A stretch of DNA of 64,000 nt, taken from positions 449,131 to 513,130 of the forward strand of contig NZ_BMNH01000003.1 of NCBI RefSeq assembly GCF_014646355.1. The letters are read 5' to 3'. The translations under genes and the position numbers were made by a program. Under the pieces are notes generated by a model. It did not search any database. It was given only the letters and a program-made list of their open reading frames with translations, and was not told the origin of the DNA. Positions 17,603 through 24,198 of the stretch are shown one piece after another (the first letter of the stretch is position 1; each line of letters starts with the position of its first letter). The DNA is from Nonomuraea cavernae (lineage in GTDB: Bacteria; Actinomycetota; Actinomycetes; Streptosporangiales; Streptosporangiaceae).

Positions 17603-18058
17603 ATGACCGTTCTGATCGCCTATGACGGTTCGGATGATGCCAAGGCGGCGATCGCCTTCGCGGCCACCGTCCTGAAGGCGCGGCCGGCCGTCGTACTCAC
17701 CGTGTGGGAACGTCTGGCACTGACCGCGGCCCGCTCGTCGGCGGGTCTGCTGATGACCATCGACAACTCCGCGATCGAGGACGAGGCGATCGGGAAGGCC
17801 ATGACAGAGCTGGCCGAGGAAGGGGCCGCCCTGGCCAGGCAGGCCGGCCTGGACGCCGTTCCCCGGGTCGAGATCGACTCCGTCGCCGTGTGGTCCACTA
17901 TCGTGGACGTGGCCGCGCAACTCGACGCGGCGCTGATCGTGACCGGCACCCGTGGGCTGGGCGGGGTCCGGTCGCTGCTCCTCGGCAGCACCTCGGACAG
18001 GGTCCTCCACCACGCCGGCCGCCCCGTCCTGGTCGTCCCCTCCCCGGAGACTTCCTGA
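17603..18058 (+). CDS. universal stress protein (UspA family)
   Basis: 151 residues, single Usp domain. The ATP-binding signature G-2x-G-9x-G(S/T) is complete in GTRGLGGVRSLLLGSTS. The N-terminal VLIAYDGSDDAKAAI is the usual first strand and loop. Such proteins are cytoplasmic nucleotide binders induced by stress. It lies 22 bases before an APC permease gene on the same strand, so the two may be co-transcribed. Confidence 0.92.
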   Translation: MTVLIAYDGSDDAKAAIAFAATVLKARPAVVLTVWERLALTAARSSAGLLMTIDNSAIEDEAIGKAMTELAEEGAALARQAGLDAVPRVEIDSVAVWSTIVDVAAQLDAALIVTGTRGLGGVRSLLLGSTSDRVLHHAGRPVLVVPSPETS

Positions 18059-18080
18059 GCTTGGCGGGGGTTCTTCTCTG

Positions 18081-19355
18081 ATGGGCCGGGGCGCCGGCGG
18101 AAGGGCGCGGTTGGTGAGCGAAGGGCTGGCCAGGAGGCTGGGCACGACCGACGCGGTCGTCGTCGGACTGAGCGCGATGATCGGCGCCGGCGTGTTCGCC
18201 GCGTTCGCCCCCGCCGCCGCGGCCGCCGGTTCCTGGCTGCTCGCCGCCCTCGCCCTGGCCACCGTCGTCGCCTACTGCAACGCCACCTCCTCCGCCCGCC
18301 TCGCCGCGCTCTACCCGGAGTCCGGTGGCACCTACGTGTACGGCAGGCGGCGCCTCGGCCCGCTCTGGGGCTACCTGGCCGGCTGGGGCTTCACGGTGGG
18401 AAAGACGGCCTCCTGTGCCGCGATGGCGCTGACCTTCGGCGCCTACGTGGCCCCCGGGGCGGCCAGGCCGCTCGCCGTCGCCGCCGTGGTGGCGCTGACC
18501 GCGCTCAACCTCTACGGCGTGCACCGCTCGGCCATGGCGGCCCGGATCACGGTGTCCTTCGTACTGGCCGTGCTGGCCCTGGTCGTGGTGGCGGGCCTGT
18601 CGGGCGCCCCGGAGTCCGGACCCGCTCTCGGCGCGGACCGGCTGGGACACGTCGATCTGTGGGGGGTGCTGCAGGGGGCCGGTCTGCTGTTCTTCGCGTT
18701 CGCCGGATACGCCAGGATCGCGACGCTCGGCGAGGAGGTCCGCGATCCGGCCAGGACGATCCCGCGCGCGATCGGCATCGCGCTGGGGATCACGCTGGTG
18801 GTGTACGCGGCGGTGGCCGCCACCGGCCTGCGTGTGCTGGGCTCCACGGGGCTCGCCGCGTCGCCGGCTCCGCTCGCCGACGTGGTCACGGAGTCCGGCT
18901 TCGGGTGGCTCGGGCCGGTCGTCGGCGCGGGCGCGGCCGTGGCGGCGCTCGGCGCCCTGCTCTCCTTGGTCCTCGGCGTCTCCCGTACGGTCCTCGCCAT
19001 GGCGCGGGAGCGTGACCTGCCCGCCGCGCTCGCCGCGGTCGATCCCGCCCGGCAGGTGCCGCGCCGGGCCGAGCTGGCCGTGGGCGCGGCAGTGATCGTG
19101 CTGCTGCTGGTGGCCGACCTGCGAGGCGCGATCGGGTTCTCGTCGTTCGGCGTGCTCGTCTACTACGCCATCGCCAACGCCGCCGCGCTCACCCTGTCCC
19201 GCGATGAGGGCGCGCCGGCCAGAGTGGTCCCGGCGCTCGGCCTCGCCCTCTGCCTGGTCCTCGCGGCCACCCTGCCGGTGACGTCCGTACTGGCCGGCCT
19301 CGCCGTCTTCGCCGCCGGTCTCGCCGTGTACGCGGCGCGGCGCCCGCGGGGATGA
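18081..19355 (+). CDS. APC family amino-acid/polyamine permease
   Basis: 424 residues with about 12 membrane segments. The first helix has the unwound motif GLSAMIGAGVFAAF that binds substrate in LeuT-fold APC transporters. FAFAGYARIATLGEEVRDP matches helix 6 and the following loop. The ATG at 18081 follows a run of G; a GTG at 18114 is a possible later start. It probably shares a transcript with the UspA gene. Substrate not predictable. Confidence 0.88.
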   Translation: MGRGAGGRARLVSEGLARRLGTTDAVVVGLSAMIGAGVFAAFAPAAAAAGSWLLAALALATVVAYCNATSSARLAALYPESGGTYVYGRRRLGPLWGYLAGWGFTVGKTASCAAMALTFGAYVAPGAARPLAVAAVVALTALNLYGVHRSAMAARITVSFVLAVLALVVVAGLSGAPESGPALGADRLGHVDLWGVLQGAGLLFFAFAGYARIATLGEEVRDPARTIPRAIGIALGITLVVYAAVAATGLRVLGSTGLAASPAPLADVVTESGFGWLGPVVGAGAAVAALGALLSLVLGVSRTVLAMARERDLPAALAAVDPARQVPRRAELAVGAAVIVLLLVADLRGAIGFSSFGVLVYYAIANAAALTLSRDEGAPARVVPALGLALCLVLAATLPVTSVLAGLAVFAAGLAVYAARRPRG

Positions 19356-19419
19356 TCGGTCGCGACTCGCGCCGGGTCGTTCACCCAGGCGGGCGCGCCC
19401 GGCTCCTGGGCCGGACGGT

Positions 19420-19448
19420 TGACGGAGGTCTGGGCGCGGCCTAGGTTG
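19420..19448 (+). promoter_or_regulatory. sigma-70-type promoter for the phosphotriesterase-like gene
   Basis: TTGACG (19420-19425), a 17-base spacer and TAGGTT (19443-19448). This is a close fit to the actinobacterial housekeeping consensus and lies 32 bases before the ATG at 19481. Confidence 0.6.
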
Positions 19449-19480
19449 GCGCGAGCAGACCAGTCGGTATGGAGGCGCGC

Positions 19481-20458
19481 ATGCCCACCGTCAACACCGT
19501 CCGCGGTCCCGTCGATCTCGACGAACTCGGTCAGACCCTGATGCACGAGCATGTGTTCGTCGTCGCCACCGAACACCTGGACAACTACGGCAGGGGCGCC
19601 TGGTGGGACGAGGAGTTCAGGGTCGCCGACGCCATCAGGAAGCTCAACGCGGTGGCGGCCAAGGGGGTCCGGACGATCGTGGACCCGACGGTGTGGGGGC
19701 TCGGCAGGTACGTTCCGCGCGTCCAGCGCATCGCCGCCGAGGTGCCCGGCCTGAACATCATCGTCGCCACCGGCATCTACAGCTTCGAGGAGCTGCCCCA
19801 CCAGTACGAGCATCGCGGTCCGGGCCTGTTGATGGACGTTCCCGATCCGATGATCGACGACTTCGTCCGTGACCTGACCGTCGGCATCGCCGACACCGGG
19901 GTCAAGGCGGCGTTCCTCAAGTGCGTGGTCGAGCAGAAGGGCCTGACGCCCGGCGTCGAACGCATCTGCCGGTCGGTCGCCCAGGCGCACCTGCGCACGG
20001 GTGCGCCGATCACCGTGCACACGAACTCGTTCACGCAGAGCGGGCTGATCGCACTCGACTTCTTCGCCAAGGAGGGCGTCGATCTGGCCAAGGTGGTCGT
20101 CGGGCACGCGGGGGACAGCAACGATCTCGACTACCTGATGAGGCTGGCCGACACCGGTGCGACGCTCGGCATGGATCGTTTCGGGCTGGATGTCTACAAT
20201 CCGACCGCTCAGCGGGTGGCCACCATCGCCGCCCTCTGTCAGCGCGGATACGCCGATCGGCTGGTGCTCAGCCACGACGCCGCCTGCTTCATGGACTACT
20301 TCGGCGGCGCCTGGGACGAAGCCCTCGGCACGCTGGCGCCCAACTGGCGCTACGATCACATCCACGACGACGTCTTGGCCGCACTGCTCGACGCGGGTGT
20401 GAGCGAAGATCACATTGAGCAGATGCTGGTGTTCAACCCCAGAAACCACTTTGCGTAA
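19481..20458 (+). CDS. phosphotriesterase family metal-dependent hydrolase
   Basis: 325 residues; ATG 19481 after GGAGG at 19471-19475. TIM-barrel amidohydrolase-like metal ligands are visible: MHEHVF (HxH), the AFLKCVVEQKG lysine that bridges the metals when carboxylated, VHTNS, VGHAGDSND, and the catalytic Asp in LSHDAA. Most bacterial members are lactonases or esterases of unknown natural substrate; true phosphotriesterase activity is not implied. It stands alone behind a good promoter. Confidence 0.88.
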   Translation: MPTVNTVRGPVDLDELGQTLMHEHVFVVATEHLDNYGRGAWWDEEFRVADAIRKLNAVAAKGVRTIVDPTVWGLGRYVPRVQRIAAEVPGLNIIVATGIYSFEELPHQYEHRGPGLLMDVPDPMIDDFVRDLTVGIADTGVKAAFLKCVVEQKGLTPGVERICRSVAQAHLRTGAPITVHTNSFTQSGLIALDFFAKEGVDLAKVVVGHAGDSNDLDYLMRLADTGATLGMDRFGLDVYNPTAQRVATIAALCQRGYADRLVLSHDAACFMDYFGGAWDEALGTLAPNWRYDHIHDDVLAALLDAGVSEDHIEQMLVFNPRNHFA

Positions 20459-20499
20459 AGTGGGGGGATCGAAACGGCAATGCGGGCAGGTGGAGCTGG

Positions 20500-20886
20500 G
20501 TGACTGCGGAGCAGGCCTTGTCGATCAGTCTGGGGCTCCAGGGGCCCTGTGTCATCGCGAGGCTCACGGGGGACTTCGACTTCGGATCCGCGGCCGAGGT
20601 GCGTGATCGCGTCACCAAAGCACTGGACCTGACCCAGCCTCCGCTGCTCGTCATCGACATGCAGGCCGTCAGCGTGTGCGACTCGTCCGGCCTGTCGGTG
20701 CTCGTCTACCTGCACAAGGCGGTGACCGCGTCCGGCGGCCGGCTGCTGCTGTCCGGGCTCAACGGCAGGTGCAAGCACCTGTTCGCGATCACCGCTCTGG
20801 ACAAGTTCTTCGATATCCGCACCACTGCCGAGCTCGCCATCGCCGAACTCAACGACGCCGGGAATTCGCCGCCGTTCACCGGGTAG
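20500..20886 (+). CDS. anti-sigma factor antagonist (STAS domain)
   Basis: 128 residues with a GTG start. A single STAS domain, with the phosphorylatable serine in VCDSSGLSVLV, matches the RsbV/SpoIIAA family. An anti-sigma kinase phosphorylates the serine, and the dephosphorylated form frees the sigma factor. It lies 10 bases before a sigma factor gene, which marks a partner-switching pair. Confidence 0.9.
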   Translation: MTAEQALSISLGLQGPCVIARLTGDFDFGSAAEVRDRVTKALDLTQPPLLVIDMQAVSVCDSSGLSVLVYLHKAVTASGGRLLLSGLNGRCKHLFAITALDKFFDIRTTAELAIAELNDAGNSPPFTG

Positions 20887-20896
20887 TCGCCGTGGC

Positions 20897-21790
20897 ATGT
20901 CGGCTGAAGAGCCTGATCTGCTCGGCATGTACCTCGAGCAGATCGGCAGAACCCCCTTGCTCTCCGCCGCGGACGAAGTGGACCTCGCCAAGCGGATCGA
21001 GGCCGGCCTGTACGCGGGCCACCTGATCGATCGCGGCGCGGCCATGCCCGAGCTTCCGCACGTCCGCCGCGAAGGGCAGCGCGCCTTGGACCTGCTGATC
21101 AGGTCCAACCTCCGGCTGGTGGTGGCCGCCGCCAGACGCTACGCCCACCGCGGGCTGCCGCTGCTCGACCTCATCCAGGAGGGCAACCTGGGGCTCATGC
21201 GGGCGGTGGAGAAGTTCGACTACAAACGCGGCTACAAGTTCTCGACGTACGGGATGTGGTGGATCCGGCAGGCCATCGAGCGGGGCATCCACGACAAGAG
21301 TCGCACCGTACGCCTGCCCACGCACATCGGGGAGGAACTGGCTCGGCTGGCCAGGATCGAGCGGCAACTCTCCGTCGACCTGGGACGCGAGCCACGGATC
21401 GGAGAGCTCGCCGCGGCCGCCGAACGCACCGCCGCCGAAGTGAGCGGGCTGCGCCGGCTGGCCCTCGACACGGTCAGCCTGGACATCCCCGTCGGAGCGA
21501 ACGGCGAGGGCAGCATCGGCGACGTGTTGGCCGACGAGGACGGCCCGCAGGTGCAGGAAGTGGCCGAACGCCGCGCGATGAGCGACCAGGTGCACGAGGT
21601 GCTCACGTCATTGCCGCCACGAGAGGCCTTCGTCATCAGGCACCGGTACGGCTTGGCGGGCCTGGAAACGAGGACTTATGCCGAAATAGCCGAACGTCTC
21701 GGACTTACCAGGGAACGCATTAGGCAGCTGGAGAAACAGGCGTTGAAGCGGCTCAGGCGGAGAAGTCGGCTGTTTGCCTGGGCATCATAA
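20897..21790 (+). CDS. RNA polymerase sigma-70 factor (group 2/3, RpoD-like)
   Basis: 297 residues. Region 1.2 (DLLGMYLEQIGRTPLLSAAD), region 2 with DLIQEGNLGLMRAVEKFDY and FSTYGMWWIRQAI, region 3, and region 4 ending in YAEIAERLGLTRERIRQLE are all present. Region 1.1 is absent, so this is a non-essential RpoD/HrdB-like alternative factor, not the primary one. It is probably co-transcribed with the STAS antagonist. Its -35 recognition helix is close to the housekeeping type, so its promoters may resemble sigma-70 sites. Confidence 0.92.
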   Translation: MSAEEPDLLGMYLEQIGRTPLLSAADEVDLAKRIEAGLYAGHLIDRGAAMPELPHVRREGQRALDLLIRSNLRLVVAAARRYAHRGLPLLDLIQEGNLGLMRAVEKFDYKRGYKFSTYGMWWIRQAIERGIHDKSRTVRLPTHIGEELARLARIERQLSVDLGREPRIGELAAAAERTAAEVSGLRRLALDTVSLDIPVGANGEGSIGDVLADEDGPQVQEVAERRAMSDQVHEVLTSLPPREAFVIRHRYGLAGLETRTYAEIAERLGLTRERIRQLEKQALKRLRRRSRLFAWAS

Positions 21791-21817
21791 CCATATGTTG
21801 ATATGTCCGTTGATTTA

Positions 21818-21847
21818 TTGACCTATCCGCCTTTCTGGTGATAGATC
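21818..21847 (+). promoter_or_regulatory. candidate promoter in AT-rich intergenic stretch
   Basis: TTGACC (21818-21823), an 18-base spacer and TAGATC (21842-21847), inside an AT-rich segment (about 21785-21860) between the sigma factor and the secreted-protein gene at 21906. Confidence 0.35.
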
Positions 21848-21905
21848 ATAATTCCGGGGATCGCTTTCAACGGGGGAAGCGACCGCTCATCGCTCTGGGG
21901 GCACC

Positions 21906-22397
21906 ATGGGCAACCGTCTCGCCGGCATGCTCTTATTAACCTCGGTCACGACCGCCTGTGTGGTCACGGCCCCGCTCGCTGCCCACGCGACATCCACTCA
22001 CCAGGCGGCCGCAACGACCCACCAGGCGGCCACGGTCACGTACTGGGCGGCCGTCGGTACGAGCGCCACGACAATCTCGTCGACCGCTCCGCACCTGGTC
22101 CGCTACAAGATCTATTGGGGCCGGTGCAAGGACACGTGCCGCATCAAGGTCCGCATCACGAACGTCTCCCGCAGAAATCTCTATGCGGTGAGCCTCAACG
22201 CACGGCTGAAGGTCAACAAACGCAACGTCGGATCATGCTACGACCACGTGGGCACCATCCGCGCGAAGCGCCACCGCTGGGCGGGCTGCACCGTCCGCTC
22301 CAGCACACTGGCGAAGATGTGGAATCGCTGGCTCGACGGTGAGATCCGCTGGGACCGCAAGGTCAACACGACCGTGCACTACGAGTACTACCGCTGA
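21906..22397 (+). CDS. secreted hypothetical protein
   Basis: 163 residues with a clear signal peptide (residues 1-28, ending APLAAHA). A short internal repeat (THQAA twice) follows in the linker. The mature domain is basic and carries four cysteines (two in the GRCKDTCRI segment, then GSCYDH and AGCTVR), suggesting two disulfides. No family recognised. The gene ends 8 bases before a strong hairpin. Confidence 0.72.
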   Translation: MGNRLAGMLLLTSVTTACVVTAPLAAHATSTHQAAATTHQAATVTYWAAVGTSATTISSTAPHLVRYKIYWGRCKDTCRIKVRITNVSRRNLYAVSLNARLKVNKRNVGSCYDHVGTIRAKRHRWAGCTVRSSTLAKMWNRWLDGEIRWDRKVNTTVHYEYYR

Positions 22398-22404
22398 TCG
22401 AACG

Positions 22405-22433
22405 CCAGGGGACGAGCCGTGCTCGGCCCCTGG
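22405..22433. terminator. bidirectional hairpin terminator
   Basis: CCAGGGG (22405-22411) pairs with CCCCTGG (22427-22433), and CGAGC/GCTCG pair within. It lies between the convergent secreted-protein gene and the 28-residue membrane ORF. There is no T-tract, as is common in high-GC actinobacteria. Confidence 0.6.
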
Positions 22434-22438
22434 ACGTG

Positions 22439-22525
22439 TCAGGCCGTGACCAGCAGGGCAAGTCCGATGAGAACCACGATCGGCACCAGCCAGACCACGG
22501 CTTCGGCGGCGAACTCCTTGTACAT
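22439..22525 (-). CDS. 28-residue single-pass membrane peptide
   Basis: ATG at 22525 with a GAGGGA ribosome site. The peptide has a charged start (MYKEFAAEA) and one membrane helix (VVWLVPIVVLIGLALLV), then stops. The codon choice is GC3-rich like the neighbours, and the gene ends against a terminator-like hairpin, so it looks real in spite of its length. No homologue is known to me. It could be a regulatory membrane micropeptide. Confidence 0.5.
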   Translation of the reverse strand: MYKEFAAEAVVWLVPIVVLIGLALLVTA

Positions 22526-22622
22526 TTGCGCAGATCTCCCTCGTCACGCCCGTCGCGGGGGCGGCGTACACGTCACTGCGCAGCATAGCCGCACCCGCCC
22601 AGCGCACCGTCCCGCCACCCTG

Positions 22623-23882
22623 CTACCGGTCGGGTGCGGAGGGGCGCTGGGTCAGGGCGATGCGCTTGGCCAGACCGGCCAGAGAATCGTCGGCCATCAG
22701 GGCGGGCAGACGCGGGGCATCGGCGTCGACCTGGGCGAGCACCTCCGGATGGTCACCGTGGAACCGGGTCCAGGCACGCGCCACGGCAGGCATGGCCGCG
22801 ATCGCCTCGTCCGAGAGGACGGCCTCGCGGGGCAGCCACGACGTGAAGAACGTGGACACTCTGCCCGGACTCCACCACCGAGGACGATCGCCTACGAACT
22901 CCACCAGCTTCTCGAACGCCTCCCGTGCTCCCGGCAGGTCCGGCAGGTCCTGGAAGGCGGTGACGGTCTCGTCGGGCGCCTGCCGTATTGGATGGGGGAC
23001 GACGCGCGCACGCGCCAGCGCCAGGGGGCGGACGGCCGGCAGGGTGTCGGCGACCATCGCGCCCATGACCCGCCCCGTCAGCTCGAACGCGTCCAGGACC
23101 CGCCCCGCCACCACCGCCGGATCCGCCGGCTGAAGATCCAGATCGTCGAGGAACTTCACCTCCTCGACCAGCGCGTCGACCGCCAAACCGCCGTTGACCT
23201 GGTCGATGCCCACGACCAGCAGGTGGGGCTCCTTGCCGTTGTCGTAGCGGAACCGCAGCGCGGCTAGAGTCTGCTGCCCATACCGGTCGGCACAGCCGTA
23301 CCAGGCGCCATCGCAGGTCACCCGCCCCATGCGTGCCACCCACGCGGGCAGGGTGCGCATCGCCGCCCGTCCCATTGTCGTGTACGCGCTCGCCTCGCCA
23401 CGGTCACCGACATCGTCGATTTCGCCGAGTGCCTCACCGACATCCTCGCTCTTGCCGAGTGCCTCACCGACATCCTCGCTCTTGCCGAGTGCCTCACCGA
23501 CATCGTCGCGTTCGCCGAGTGCCTCGTCGGGGGCCTCGGAGTGGTCCGGCCCGTCGCGGCCTTCGGACGCCTCGGACAGCATGTCGGGCTGGCCGAGGGC
23601 GCGGAGCCTGTCGGGCAGGATGTCCGGGTCGGCGAAAACGTCACCTGTGTCGACATCGTCCGGGTCCGCGAGCGGTGCCATGTCGACAACGGACAGCGCG
23701 GCCAGGGTGAGCCGCGCCTCGGGAGTGCCGTCATTGACCAGCTCTCGCGCGAACAGCGCCGCCGCATCCGGCTCCAGCCCGGCCGCGAGCCGGGCCGCCC
23801 ACAACTCGGTGCGCAACGGTGAGCGCCACCGGAGCAGGTCGCGGGCCTGGGTGATCGCCGTGGTAAACGCTGTTGTGCTCAC
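22623..23882 (-). CDS. hypothetical protein with internal tandem repeat
   Basis: 419 residues from the GTG at 23882, whose GTGA overlaps the stop of the small repeat ORF upstream. Residues about 120-160 are an acidic 10-residue tandem repeat (DVGEALGKSE units). The flanking parts are globular: an N-terminal helical region with LRTELWAARLAAGLEPDAA, and a conserved-looking core around CDGAWYGCADRYGQQTLAALRFRY and LLVVGIDQVNGGLAVDALV. No signal or membrane segment. Family not recognised; the N- and C-terminal parts read as one protein split by an expanded linker. Confidence 0.75.
   Translation of the reverse strand: MSTTAFTTAITQARDLLRWRSPLRTELWAARLAAGLEPDAAALFARELVNDGTPEARLTLAALSVVDMAPLADPDDVDTGDVFADPDILPDRLRALGQPDMLSEASEGRDGPDHSEAPDEALGERDDVGEALGKSEDVGEALGKSEDVGEALGEIDDVGDRGEASAYTTMGRAAMRTLPAWVARMGRVTCDGAWYGCADRYGQQTLAALRFRYDNGKEPHLLVVGIDQVNGGLAVDALVEEVKFLDDLDLQPADPAVVAGRVLDAFELTGRVMGAMVADTLPAVRPLALARARVVPHPIRQAPDETVTAFQDLPDLPGAREAFEKLVEFVGDRPRWWSPGRVSTFFTSWLPREAVLSDEAIAAMPAVARAWTRFHGDHPEVLAQVDADAPRLPALMADDSLAGLAKRIALTQRPSAPDR
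23401..23520. repeat. 30-bp coding minisatellite
   Basis: Four consecutive 30-base units ending GCCGAGT (23401-23430, 23431-23460, 23461-23490, 23491-23520). Units two and three are identical and the others differ at a few bases. The period is in frame and encodes the DVGEALGKSE repeat of the 419-residue protein. Confidence 0.85.
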
Positions 23883-24082
23883 CCTTCGACCGTATCGCTT
23901 CCAGGGACGCTGCCCCTGGGCTGACGTTCCGCTGGAAGCGCAGTCCGGTCGCCGTGTGGATCGTTCGGAGGTCCAGACTCGTTGCCGCAGGGATCGTCTG
24001 GAAGCGCAGTCCCGTTGCCGTCTGGATCGTTTGGAAATGTGGATCCGTCGCCGATGGATCGCTGGTGGGGGAGTCCCAGCAC
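23879..24082 (-). CDS. small 11-residue-repeat peptide coupled to downstream gene
   Basis: 67 residues from the GTG at 24082; no strong ribosome site. The centre is three to four 11-residue units of the form [ND]DPxG[ND]x[TS]xxP (NDPDGNGTALP, DDPCGNESGPP, NDPHGDRTALP). The frame ends in a TGA that overlaps the next gene's GTG (GTGA, 23882-23879), a coupling signature. The peptide-level conservation of D, P and G argues for coding. Alternatively the downstream frame, which is also open through here, reads the repeat. Confidence 0.4.
   Translation of the reverse strand: MLGLPHQRSIGDGSTFPNDPDGNGTALPDDPCGNESGPPNDPHGDRTALPAERQPRGSVPGSDTVEG
23933..24064. repeat. 33-bp imperfect tandem array
   Basis: Four 33-base units starting at 23933, 23966, 23999 and 24032. 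The first and third differ at only a few positions (TGGAAGCGCAGTCC then GCCGT); the second and fourth are diverged. It fills most of the interval between the 419-residue gene and tex. The rest of that interval shows nothing else recognisable. Confidence 0.8.
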
Positions 24083-24198
24083 GGAGGGTGGTGCATGGCG
24101 CTCCCCGCCTGGGCGGGCCTGCTCCCCACTTGGCCGGGTCTGCCGGGAAGAGGAGGCTGCTTGGCCCGGCTCCGGAGCCAGGCCAAGCTGGTCGAGTG

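Noticed and set aside
23401..23520. 30-bp repeats as a CRISPR array
   Set aside because: Units are directly contiguous with no spacers, are in frame with a gene, and no cas genes are present.
23933..24064. 33-bp array as a CRISPR array
   Set aside because: No unique spacers; units are tandem and diverged.
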